DNA of 64,000 nucleotides. It comes from Lamellibrachia satsuma. Its lineage: Eukaryota > Annelida > Polychaeta > Sabellida > Siboglinidae. The notes under the pieces are model-generated. The model saw only the letters and a program-made list of their open reading frames with translations. It was not told the origin of the DNA and searched no databases. Made by a program: the position numbers and the translations under genes. Positions 37,501-51,300 of the stretch are shown here, piece by piece. The DNA lies in contig BSQZ01000001.1 in the NCBI GenBank assembly GCA_033239005.1, positions 18,989,000 through 19,052,999 on the forward strand, given 5' to 3'. The stretch's first letter is position 1; each line of letters starts with the position of its first letter.

Positions 37501-40500
37501 ACTGTCAAATGATTGTGTTAATGCTAGTAGTGTGAATATGTTTAAAAATAGAATTGACAGATTTCTGATAAGGGCGGGATATACATAGATGATAAAATTG
37601 TTGGACTCTTGATATTTGCCATCTGGATCGTGTAGTTTTGGATGGCAATCTTGTTAAACCTTGTTAAACCTAACTTGCACAGGTAGATATAGGTAGATGA
37701 CTAACTTGCACAGGTAGATATAGGTAGATGACTAACTTGCACAGGTAGATATAGGTAGATGACTAAGTTTGATACCATTATTTTCTGGCTTAATGATTCA
37801 TATACTACACAGAACGATGTAGTATTTCCCAATAAACACTGCTGCATCCCTCCAGCCTAAATAACCCAGCCAGCATTCTACATACAACTAAAAGCAGGCA
37901 TCAATTGAAAGTGCAATACTTGTGTTTTCAGAATGTGGCATCATCAATTTGGTGGAGAGACAGAACTGCTCGTTGTACAATGGTACATGGTACAACCACA
38001 CATGTTATGTCATGACAGATCGTGACCATGACTCATACAGTGTGAACATCACCAGCGAGTCCACTCGCACTGAACTACTGGCCAGCAGGACGTCTCCCAG
38101 TGATGAGTACTTTCAGTATGTAACCTTCCTTGCGTTTTCAAGATTTTCATCAGAATTAAATCTGCAGACTCTAATGAATAAACTTATTTGATGTTATTTG
38201 TTGTTATTTGATGTTATTTGTTGTACACTTCTAGGTTGTTAATTGACAAAATACTTGCATTTTTAGTGTAATAGTTGATACATGTGGCTTATTTAAAAGT
38301 TTCAATTCACATATATGAGTGTGCGATCGCATGCATGTATGTGTGATGGAACTATTGTGATGTGATTGCAGTAACTTTGTGCTGGACATATCAGATGGCT
38401 TCCATGAGATGGGTGGAGTGCGCTGGCAGTTGGCAGCCTGCCTACTCCTTGCCTGGATACTGGTTGGTGGATGTCTCATCAAAGGTATCAAATCACAGGG
38501 CAAAGTGAGTACTCAGCCACAGGTCAGGGTGATACTAAAGCACTCAAGGGCATCATGTCATGTTTTGATGTTGATAGCACTTGTTTATCTTGTAAAAAAA
38601 TTTTTCCCAGTTTTGTGGTATATGTCTGTTTGAGCTGAAAACTATACACATCATCCAGCCTTGTGTGGATATTTTGAATTAATAAATATATGCATGTATA
38701 TATGTTTAACAAACAAACAAACAAACAAACAAACAAGTTTGGTTAATTAAACTCAGCCCATGGTTTTGAACATTATATATAGTTATTATTATTATTGCTT
38801 AGTTTTCAAGTTTCCTGCCACAGAAGTTGCATTGCATAATCTGCACTAAAAAATGTGTTAGATTAATGAAAAATTACTAGTTTAAGTAACCACATTATTA
38901 TTTGAGCCAAAGTAAGGAATACATTAGACTAAGAAACTGGATAAATATTTTGAGACTGGGCCCTTTTGCTTAATAATAATAATACAAAGACTTCTGCATT
39001 TAAATCCTCAGAAATCCGACCTCAGAGGCACACCAAAAAAAAACCAAAATGGTTAGACACTGTCAAAGGTGGTATGCAATGTTGTCAACAGATGGGTGAC
39101 TGTGCTAGGGAGCTAAGGAGGGGAAACGCGGTTAAAAAGTCTTCAGACGATGACAAAATGTTATGTTTCCTGTTGATCTAACACTAACAGAGAGTGAATT
39201 TCAAAAAGTTGGCATGGCAACCGAGAAAGCCCTTGTTCCGATATGTTTCAATTCTGGGAACAAAAGTAGGTTAGAACTAGATTATTGAAGCTGTTTTAGG
39301 CTGTCTTGCTGGAGAGAGCTGGTTGCTCAGATGAAAATGCCTGATAGGTTATACTACCGATTTGAAAAATAACACGATATTGGAGAGGAAGCGAATTGCA
39401 TGTAAGTTGAGTGTTGAATGCATTCTGATTGCGTGTGTAATCGCGCGTCATATTTTGGCCACACTAGGTCGTCTACTTTACAGCAACGTTCCCCTACCTT
39501 GTCCTGTGTGTGCTGTTGGTGCGTGGAATCACACTAGATGGCTCTGCTGACGGTATACTCTACTACATCACTCCGCAGTGGCACCGGCTCACGAACGCTA
39601 AGGTATGTATGGTTGAGTAGATGAAACTGTTGTTAATAACTGCTGTTACTGTTCATTGATATTCTGTGTGGAAACCTTGTTGTTGATGCAACTGCAGCAT
39701 AATGTGTTGTGAACCTGAGCTGATACTATTCAATGTATGTGTTGCTATATTATGTTGACACTGATGTCAGCATAAATGCTGCAAAGTGTTAACACGCTAA
39801 GTGTGATGACATTAAGTGCTGACACAATGTTGTTGACACAAGTGTAGCAAAGTGTGTTGACATTCAGTGCTGACACAGTGTTGTTGATATAAGTGTGACA
39901 AAGTGCATTGATGTTCAGTGCTGACACAGTGTTGTTGACACAAGTGTAACAAAGTGCATTGACATTTAGTGCTGACATAGTGTTGTTGACACAAGTGTAA
40001 CAGAGTGGGTGAACATTTTGTGTATGACGTTGTGTTGTTAACACAAATGTAACAAAGTGTTGACATTCTGTGCTGATGCTGTGCTGTTGACACAAGTGTA
40101 ACAAAGTGTGTTGACATTCTGTGCTGATGCCATGTTGTTGACACCAGTGCTACAAAGTGTGTTGACTTTTTGTGCTGACACAAGTGCAACTAGGTGTAAA
40201 TTGCTATTATTTATTGACATAATGTTAGCACCACAGACTGCTGTAGCATTCATTAAATGTCAACTGCTGTATCTATAGCTCTCTTTTTGTTGCCAATCAT
40301 GAGAGCAACAGGATAACAATTTGTTATTTTCAAAGGCTGCTACTGTGATCTCACTGATCTATAGATATGTCATTAGATAAAACAGAAATGCTGATGCAAC
40401 GAGTAAATGTGTGTGTGTAAACATGAAAGAAACTAATAACAATGTTTGTCAAAAGCATATTATTTTTTAAATGTAATAATTCTGAAGGGTTCAAGAATCA

Positions 40501-43500
40501 CGTTGAAATGCATCTAAACATTCAGTGAGAAAAGAAGACTAACTGTGATTGTTTTGACCTACGTAACTTTGGCACACACACATACATGCATGTGTTGTTG
40601 TACTCCTGCGTGCACTGTGTTTAGAATAAGACACCTGTGTAGCCTTAATTGTTATTGTACTATCGTTGTACTTATTAAACATGTATAGAGTATCATAACT
40701 AACAATATAACCAAGGGCATTTATGATGTGACTAGAAACAGACACTTTGAAGCTAGTTAGTGCCTTCAATACAGTTTATTTTATATTTACTTCATTGTTA
40801 TTTTTAGCTTGATAAAATGTTTGGGGTATTTCTCCTTGTAGCAGTATACATGCACACTTTGCTGTGCTTTGCTTCTAAATCCTACATAGCACCTCCTTAA
40901 ACCCTCTCAAAAGATTCTTCACTTCTGGCAGTGGGGTTGTGTACTTATTGGAAAAGGTGTTAATAGGTCCTTGATAATTGTGTTTATATTCAGTAGTCTA
41001 CCATCATGTCTACTTACAGCTCAACAGAAGCTCCTATTGATTTTTCACCAGCAGTATCTGAAGGTGTCTATTTCTAATTCATTCTCCAACCAGGAGAGAG
41101 GTGAAGGTTAAGTGGAATATTCCACAGGAAGAGTCTGGAGACTGCCCAGTAATTAATGTGCTTACGTGATGGCTCTAGCACATGAGCTGAGCGTCAACTG
41201 CAGATGGGAATAGCTCTAAGTGTGGCTGTAATGATACCCTAGTAGCAAGCCTAGAAGCTCCTTCTGCCTAGAATAGCCCAAGGTGTCTAGAGCAGGTGCT
41301 GGGCTACTATCCTAGTAATCCATCATCACCCACAACAATACTCCTAGCTACTCTCACTCCCTATCTCTCCCTAAGGACAGGGGTGGTGATTAGATAAAGC
41401 TTGCTTCCTGTTGCTATGGACCAAGCACAGGGATTCAACTACTGACAGTCCCAGCAAGCTGCATTCATGCACTCATTCTTTTTGTGAGCTACTATTGAAT
41501 ACACATTTCAGAACTGAATTACTGCCAGACAGCCTATGCCAAGTACTGCATGTAATTAATAGTCAATGATATTTTTGTCTGAGATCTGCACTGTCATAGT
41601 GGTAATTAGCATATTGTGTGAGAGAGAGGCATGAACTAATTAGCCGTTTGGACATGCTATATGCAAACCTGCATATATTCTTAGTCTTGACAGTTAAGCC
41701 AAATAGCTGCCCAAAATATATGATCTGTTCACATAGATAATTGACCTAATAATGTGGTATTCGATATGGCCCACCTACAATTTGTGTTATGAAATGGCCA
41801 GCCAACAATTTATACTATTAACAGGCCAGTCTACAGTTTGTGTTATAAAATGGCCAGCCTACAATTTGTACTATGAACAAAACATGCAGGCTATTCTACA
41901 ATTATTTTGTGTTATGAAATGGCGAGCCTACAAATTGTGGTATGAAATGGCCAGCCTACAGTTTGTGTTATGCTACTATACATCTAATACTAGATATATA
42001 GCAGAATAGGAAGTAAATCGTAAACATCGTACATTTAAGAAATGGTGGCTTAAACAAATGTGCCATGTACACATTATAAACCGTACATTTAAAAATATCT
42101 TTTACTGTGTATGAATCCTTGTCTCCAAATAAAAAGCATGTTTGCCAACAGTATTACAGTATCACAAACATCCTGCTGATTTCTTCTGTCGACTTTTGTT
42201 ACTATTGATAGTTCATATACTATTGACAATAACTATTGATGGTTACATTTACTGTTAGTAGTATTGCATTGTCACATCAACTGTTGTGATGCACTGATAG
42301 TTAGACGTGTTGTTGTAGCTCAAGTGTCCTATAACCATGCTGTATAGTAGTGTATACAACAGTTTATAATCCTTCATTGTTTCATGGATGAGTTTAGCAT
42401 ACATGCTGTGTACAGTAGCTAATGTGTCTTCATTATTTCACTGAGCAGTTTAATATACATGCTGTGTACAGTAGCTAATGTGTCTTCATTATTTCACTGA
42501 GCAGTTTAATATACATGCTGTGTACAGTAGCTAATGTGTCTTCATTATTTCACTGAGCAGTTTAATATACATGCTGTGTACAGTAGCTAATGTGTCTTCA
42601 TTATTTCACTGAGCAGTTTAATATACATGCTGTGTACAGTAACTAATGCGTCTTTATTATTTCACTGAGCAGTTTAGCATACATGCTGTGTACAGTAGCT
42701 AACACGTCTTTGTTATTTCACTGAGCAGCTTAGCATACATGCTGTGTACAGTAGGTAATGCGTCTTAATTATTTCACTGAGCAGCTTAGCATATATTCTG
42801 TATACAGTAGCTAATGTGTCTTCATTATTTCACTGAGCAGCTTAGCATACATGCAGTGTACAGTACCCCCGGTAGCTAATGTGTCTTCATTATTTCACTG
42901 AGCAGCTTAGCATACATGCAGTGTACAGTACCCCCGGTAGCTAATGTGTCTTCATTATTTCACTGAGCAGCTTAGCATACATGCAGTGTACAGTACCCCC
43001 GGTAGCTAATGTGTCTTCATTATTTCACTGAGCAGCTTAACATACATGCTGTGTACAGTAGCTAATGCGTCTTCATTATTTCACCGAGCAGCTTAGCATA
43101 CATGCAGTGTACAGTAGCCCCGGTAGCTAATGTTTCTTCATTATTTCACCGAGCAGCTTAACATACATGCTGTGTACAGTAGCTAATGTGTCTTCATTAT
43201 TTCACCGAGCAGCTTAGCATACATGCTGTGTACAGTAGCTAATGTGTCTTCATTATTTCACCGAGCAGCTTAGCATACATGCTGTGTACAGTAGCTAATG
43301 TGTCTTCATTATTTCACCGAGCAGCTTAGCATACATGCTGTGTACAGTAGCTAATGCGTCTTCATTATTTCACCGAGCAGCTTAGCATACATGCTGTGTA
43401 CAGTAGCTAATGTGTCTTCATTATTTCACCGAGCAGCATAGCATACATGCTGTGTACAGTAGTTTTTGTCTCAAAATCAATAGGGCACGGTGGAACAATT

Positions 43501-46500
43501 GAAAAATTAAAAGCATCCCAAAATATGAGCTTACTGTGTTGTTGCATATTTATCTAAAATATAAAAAATATAAGCACATACATATGGGGGGGACAATACA
43601 TATGGGGGATGATACATATGGGGGGACAAAAAGCAAATAATAATAATGATATTTTATATATTCTTGAGAGGTAAAGGTTGGCTGAAGGTGCTCCTTGGTA
43701 TTCGTGAAACAGGCAAGAAACTATTTGATAGTGGGTTTGCAAAATGCATGGGCATCGCACGGCGGGACGTTTTAAAAGAGCTGGAGGTATGTGATTTATA
43801 AAAAATTTGGTCAGCATGTCAATGAGGTGATGGCAGTTGCTGTAAAAAATGTTCAGAATTTTTGATGGTCACATTTTCTTATAATCAGACAAAATGTTGA
43901 CATGGCCACCAGTGCAATTCTCAACAGTGGTCTGACTTCAAATAGACGGAATTCATGGTAAACCAGGTTATAAAATGTTGATATGCTAATGTTTTGGTCG
44001 TTTTGTTGTTAGCTTAATTGTGGATATTACACGTAATTTGAAATTATTAGTTTGTTATAACAAATTTCTTATAATTTTTATAATTTGCAATTCTGATAAT
44101 ATAATTAGGGCTCATATTTTAAAAAATAAATAAATATAAACGGTTGCTAACCTGTCCCATGTTGTGTGTGTTTGACTTAGAAAATTGTCAGTGTCAGACT
44201 GGATAATGCTACATTATTATATATATATATTATTGATTCCATCTAGTCAACAAGATCATTACTGGTTAAACGGCGCTACTATTTAAACTATTTAACAGTC
44301 TCCCTCAGGAGGTGTCCTATAACCGATCTACTAAATATAAAATGTCAAATAAATTTACATTTTAGTTTTGTACTATAACGTTTGATGTGCACAAGCTGAT
44401 ATATTGCGCAATTTGATGTTAAATATAATATTTCATTGTTAATAAATACATTAATAAATTTGTTTATTTTTCATATGCTAAAATAGCATTATAGACCTTG
44501 TGGTAAGCTAAAAATCTACAATGAGCAATTTTTATTATCAACAATAACTGTTGCCTTTCCAAAATGTCTAATCACCACATATCAATACCAAATTCATGTT
44601 GTGTGCACTACTTTGTAAGTGCTTGGGCACAAGGAAATGAAGGTATGCAACCCTAACCGTAGCTAACCCAATCTCTAGCTAACCATATCCCTGGCTAACC
44701 CCATCTCTAGCTAACATCCCTAGCTAACCCTAACCCTGAAGTAGTTTACATAAGATGTAATCATTCCCATAGGCACAGGTTGATAGGAAAAGTGAACAGT
44801 TTGCTTGGAAAAGGCAGACAGCAGCAGCAATCACGAACAGCATGGTACAGATCGGATGCCAAAATGGAAAGTTGGCGAAAATTTGGGGGTATGACATCAG
44901 TATGTGATGGAACACGTAGCCATTTTACACTAGAACTGTCATTGGTGATATTTGTGTTGTGACCCAGTGCGTTAGCAACATTGTGTAACAAATTTGGACA
45001 GAATAGTTGTATTTTGGTTGTGTCACACCCACTTGAAGCACTGCGTTGATCAACATTTTAAAATCTGGCTGCGACTGGCATCTGGTCATGTGATACCCTT
45101 TTATGGTGGCGTAACGAAATCAAGCCGTTCGCCTTGTATCTTATCAACTAGAAGTATGAAAGCAGTCACATAAACAATAAAATTTGACAAACCTGACACA
45201 TTGGAATTTACTCTAAATCCTGTTAAATGTGAAAAATTTCCAATTTTCTTACAAAGTTATGCCATGTTTGGTTTATAATCAAGCAATTATATGAATACTA
45301 ATTTGAAAATAAACTCAGTATATTTAAAGGGACAGTAAGCAGGCTTCATTGGTTTGCAATGCTCTGTAAATCTAGTGTACATGATCTATGATTTATCAAG
45401 TGTCAAAATCGACCTATAATTAAATTATGTGACTGGTTTTCAGCTAATAATATAGGCAAAGCATTGTTTAGACTTGGCTGTCAAACAAATAATAATGACT
45501 TGACAAGCAGGAGTGTTCCATAATGTGTCTACATATACATTGTGCCGCAACTTGATATAAAATTTTACACTTTCTCAAACAAAAAATTCCCTATTTTGGG
45601 TCAGACCACTGTTGACCTTCCTGTTTATTGTTTCACACAAATGTAGGGCATATTAAATTGCAATATGTGAATTTAAACAATTCATATGATGTGACATAAG
45701 TGCAATTGAGCAGGCATATTCACAGGTTTGTTTGTAGAAGCTATTGGCTGTGAAATGGTGCATTTTTTTAGAGTTTAACAGGTGGAGGGATTTATGGGAA
45801 TTTTTCTGCTATGGGCGCATGAATACGTGGCTATTTTTCTCAAAATTGATGGGCATCGCACATCGGGGCATTTTAAAAGGGCTGGAGGTATGTGATTTTG
45901 ACAAAGTTTGGTCAGCATGTCAATAAGTTAATGGCAGTTGCTGTGAAAAATTTTCAGAATTTTTGATGGTCAAGTTTTCTTATAATCAGACAAAACGTTA
46001 ACATGGCCACCAATGTAATTCTCAACAGTGGTCTGACTCCTATAGTATAACATGCAGCTGTTCACACTTTCACAAGATACCTGATCTAACGATCTATAGT
46101 ATGACATGCAGCTGTTCACACTTTCACAAGATACCTGATGTAACGATCTATAGTATGACATGCAGCTGTTCACACTTTCACAAGATACCTGATGTAACGA
46201 TCTACAGCATAACAGCTTTTTTATACAAAAGTCTTATTTAGTTTTTTTATGGAAATCATCGGACAAGTTAATAATTAATTTTGACTAAGCCTGGTCAAAA
46301 TTCTGCAAAAAATTACAAGTGGATTTGCCTCTATGGTATAACATGCAGCTGTACACACAAGTTACCTGATCTAATGATCTATAGTATAACATGCAGCTGT
46401 TCACACAAGTTACCTGATCTAATGATCTATAGTATAACAAGCAGCTGTACACGCAAGTTACCTGATCTAATGATCTATAGTATAACATGCAGCTGTTCAC

Positions 46501-48185
46501 ACAAGTTACCTGATCTAATGATCTATAGTATAACAAGCAGCTGTACACGCAAGTTACCTGATCTAATGATCTATAGTATAACATGCAGCTGTTCACACAA
46601 GTTACCTGATCTAATGATCTATAGTGTAACATGCAACTGTTCACAGTTTCGCAAGATACCTAATGTAACGATCACAGTCAATTCTTTAGATGATGTTAAT
46701 GAAAGTATACACTCTTTATTACAACAACTGCACATATCACTTAAATTATTCACACATTACAGATTTGAACATCAACAAACCTGATTCACAATACCTAAAT
46801 CAAGCGAGGAGGGTGTTTTAAGGTGTTTTTTTAAAAACACCCTAGTGTGAAATGTTGCAGTGTTGGAAGACACTTAGCTTCAGACACTTAGCTTGACAGA
46901 TGGCTTGATGACTTGCTCAGATTAGGTAAAACTTGGTTATTCAATCTGAATCAATGTTTTATTGCACATATGTATTCTCAATGTTATTGCGGCTTGTTTG
47001 ATGTTTATAATAATGCTGAGTTATAAATTATGCATATCTAGTACTGCTATGACTTAGACAACTGTCACAATATAGCTACTTTCATAAAATCTTATACAGG
47101 TGTACATGTGTAGGTGTACATGTGTAGGTGTGATGTATTACTACATGGAAGTACATAAGGCAGCATTGGTACTATTCTTAGATGTCTAGCTTGATTATCT
47201 CGCCCACTTCTTCATTTATATACATACAGCATTCCTCTTTGAAAGGTCTGCATGATTTAAGACTTCCTGCTGAGATTGCTCTGCTGGTCAAATGCTAATC
47301 CAGGATGGTTTATCGTCCGGAAGACATTTCTGCAATGACTGGCATACATACGTAGGTGGAAGGAGATGTGATCTCTGCCTCACGATAACATCCACTCCTC
47401 CCACTGCCACTGGCTGTTTGACTTTTACCTGCGGCACACCAGACATTATGGTAGTCTGGCAGTACAACAAATACTGACCTCTCAAAGGGAGTGTTCATTT
47501 CTCATGTACCCTCCTCCACGTGCACGTTATGGGTGGGTTTTGTATAACAGATAGCTTATTAAAGTATCATAATTTACCAAGAGATTTACTGTTATGTGAA
47601 CTAGTTCAAGATATGCCTTCCAAGATGGTTTGTGAAATCCTGATTTCACCCATTCCAAGCTGTTATATGGACTACTGGTAGTTCAAATCTGCCTTCTAAA
47701 ATGATTCTTGAGATCCTGATTTCCTAACCCATGTTGTTGTTCATCCACATTTATCTCTCACAATATCTTGCTCATTTTCCATCTACAGTGTACTTTCCCA
47801 TCTAACAAAATCTTCTTTCTTACTGCTTTTATTAATGAAGTATATGTAAGTTGTAATGTAAATCATTCATACATGTTTGTACACACAAAATTATTGTAGC
47901 CAGGTGTGTCTCTGTCCATAGTGGCAACACCGGCTACAGTGCTTCTATTGTGCGGGGTATGACTGGCGCCCCTCCTCCCCACCCCCATAGCTGCCCTCTG
48001 ACGACCACAACAGGTGCTAAAGTTTATGTTATTTTCTATCTTTGGACGCAGGTGTGGGGTGACGCAGCTGTGCAGATTTTCTTTTCCCTGTCTCCATGCT
48101 GGGGTGGACTAATCACTCTTGCGAGTTACAACAAATTCCATAATAATTGTTTAAGGTGAGTGAGAGTGAGAGAGAGAGAGAGAGC

Positions 48186-48245
<60 letters not shown>

Positions 48246-48255
48246 AGAGAGAGAG

Positions 48256-48288
<33 letters not shown>

Positions 48289-48310
48289 GGGAGAGAGAGA
48301 GGAGAGAGAG

Positions 48311-48345
<35 letters not shown>

Positions 48346-51300
48346 GGGAGAGAGAGAGGAGAGAGAGGAGAGAGAGAGCGAGAGCGAGAGAGAGAGAGGA
48401 GAGAGAGAGAGAAACGCAGCTTGGGGTGAGCAGGTTGCTTTGGTTCACATCTACACATCCCCCTCGCCATGCACACATGCCAAGTGTGTTGTGTATGGTG
48501 TGTTTGGTGTAGGCATATATGTACGTAATTAACGTCTACAGTTGTGTTCCTAATAGAGCAGATCAAGCTGTGTATGCTTTCCTGTGTTCATTGTAACAAT
48601 GAATGTCCTGACTACACAGGCATTTCAAGTTTGATTGAGCGGTTGGAAACTGGCAACAATCGCCTGTTGAAATGTGCACTTTTCACACCTGCCTTTGAGA
48701 AAGCGTTTGACAGTGTGTGCACAGAACTTAAATATTGTTTAGCTTACTGGATGGAACACAGTTGGGCCTCACCATTGAAGTGTATTGATTTACTGCTTGA
48801 ACGGTAGGATGGATAGAGAACGTGGCTCCTAGAAGACAAACAAACCTAAACAAGCAATGGTCTGTTGTTATATGTGGCAGTACTGTACAGTAGGATGAAT
48901 GTTCAAAGTCGATATATAGTTTTCCAAACTGAATATTGGGCAGCTCTGTTCTCACAGTAAAGACATTGTTAGGATGCAGTGGGTTGGTGAAACAACAGAT
49001 TCTACTCGTTAAAATAGGCAGAGTTCAAGTGAACTGAACTATCTCTACTTGGTCACATAGCCCCCTTGATGGTGATCACATGAGAGCACTTTGATTAAAA
49101 TCCTGGATGGTGTCTGGGATAATGAACATTGTAGAAAAAGGCACTAAAAGGTGTCCCAGATTCTGTCTATGCTAAGCCATAGACTCAACATATATCCAGG
49201 GCTTGTATGGAGACATAACAATCTTAAAATGGATCCTGCATTTCTAAGGCCGTAAAAATGGGAAGTTTTCAAAGAAGATCCTAAATACGATTTATCAAAC
49301 AAGGACCTAGGCTATTATGCTTTTTAAATCAAATTATACAGTTTGATAATCAAAGTCAAACAAATAAATGGTTCCTAGATGGTGTTTGAACAAAATGTCT
49401 GTTATTTTGTGTTATTGAATTCATCATGGAAAACAGATATATTAAAAATGTCTTGAATCTGATCAGCTGAAAGCCGCACACACTGTGGTATATTTCACCT
49501 AGAACTTTGTAATTACAATGAAGTTTGCTACCAACAGATCAGGTCGGGACCATGCAGAGTCTCCTATGTGGCGTTGCCTCATTGAAGCACATCGGTTTAG
49601 TTTCTCTGTTGACTGTGGTTTGTTTGCTTCCAGGAGCCCCATTCAGCCAGCCCTGTACGCCTCGTTAGTGATCATACACGTTTACTCAGCTTTTCCTTCC
49701 AGGTTTTCTATCGCCTCCAAAGATCTGCTTGCCACACATTGCATTTTATCTTCATTTCACACATTGTCAGGGTCCACGTGTTTTGGGGCAAACATTTTAG
49801 TTGACAATATGAGGGTGTAGTCAGGCAATTTTTGCCCAAAGTTGACAAAAATGGGGGATTAGTGGTTGTTGTGACAGCAATTGGCAAACTGTTTTGTAAT
49901 TTATTTTAAGGTTATTTTAATATTAACATTAAATGAAGACTTGAACAATATTTATAAGGGACAACATTACAACTATCTTAGGAAGAGGAAAAATCAGTAT
50001 TGGTTGTAAAAAATGAATTTTTTTAAAGTGACCCTGATCGTATGTGGGATGAATTCATGAAAACATCTGCCTGGTTATTTCTTGAAGGTGTTGCTCCACC
50101 GTGCTGTGTCCTCTCTTGCTTCAGAGACTCGCTGTTTGTGGCAATCGGTAACTGTCTGACCAGCGTCTTTGCTGGCTTTGTTATCTTTTCTATTATTGGC
50201 TTCATCGCCCATGAGATGGGGGTCGGGGTCGACGAAGTCGCCAAGGGAGGTAGGCAGCATTCACTCAACTACTACATTGTAACAATAGGTCAGTCAATCA
50301 ATCAATCAATTAATCAATCAATCAGCATTATAACAAATGCATACTTCATTTGTAGGTACAGTGTTATAATGTCTATAAAGTCAGTGCAACATGTCTACTT
50401 CAGACGGAGTCTTCACTCCAGTATACATTGTTATAATGGCTACCAAGACATAGTAACATGTCTTCACTCCTGTATACAGTGTAATGCCTACTAAGACATA
50501 ATAACATGTCTTCACTCCTGTATACAGTGTAATGCCTACCAAGACATAATAACATGTCTTCACTCCTGTATACAGTGTAATGCCTACTAAGACATAATAA
50601 CATGTCTTCACTCCTGTATACAGTGTAATGCCTACCAAGACATAATAACATGTCTTCACTCCTGTATACAGTGTAATGCCTACCAAGACATAATAACATG
50701 TCTTCACTCCTGTATACAGTGTAATGCCTACCAAGACATAATAACATGTCTTCTTCACTCCAGTATACAATGTTGTAATGCTTACCAAGACATAGTAACA
50801 TGTCTTCTTCACTCCAGTATACAATGTTGTAATGCTTACCAAGACATAGTAACATGTCTTTACTCCTGTATACAATGTAATGCCTACCAAGACATAATAA
50901 CATGTCTTCACTCCTGTATACAATGTAATGCCTACCAAGACATAATAACATGTCTTCACTCCTGTATACAATGTAATGCCTACCAAGACATAGTAACATG
51001 TCTTCACTCCTGTATACAATGTAATGCCTACCAAGACATAATAACATGTCTTCACTCCTGTATACAATGTAATGCCTACCAAGACATAATAACATGTCTT
51101 CACTCCTGTATACAATGTAATGCCTACCAAGACATAATAACATGTCTTCACTCCTGTATACAATGTAATGCCTACCAAGACATAATAACGTCTTCACTCC
51201 TGTATACAATGTAATGCCTACCAAGACATAGTAACATGTCTTCACTCCTGTATACAATGTAATGCCTACCAAGACATTATAACATGTCTTCACTCCTGTA

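Larger units (their letters stand above)
34063..37931 (+). other. SLC6 intron 4: SINE-like pieces, LINE copy A5, 31-bp repeat
   Basis: Besides the elements listed separately, I see no coding sequence. Introns 2 (33070-33373) and 3 (33506-33918) hold nothing notable. Confidence 0.6.

Noticed and set aside
38966..39181. Extra SLC6 exon in intron 6
   Set aside because: The flanking exons join in phase and match the family without it; the frame is basic and retroelement-like.
42370..43462. CRISPR-like regular repeats
   Set aside because: Units are adjacent with no unique spacers, and the DNA is eukaryotic.
44640..44740. Telomere-like ctaaccc words
   Set aside because: Irregular tagctaaccc units, too short and degenerate for an interstitial telomere array.
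46281..46784. Repetitive frames on both strands over the 48-bp array
   Set aside because: By-product of a 16-codon unit; no independent evidence for coding.
48113..48566. Long Glu-Arg and Leu-Ser frames on both strands
   Set aside because: Translations of the GA microsatellite.
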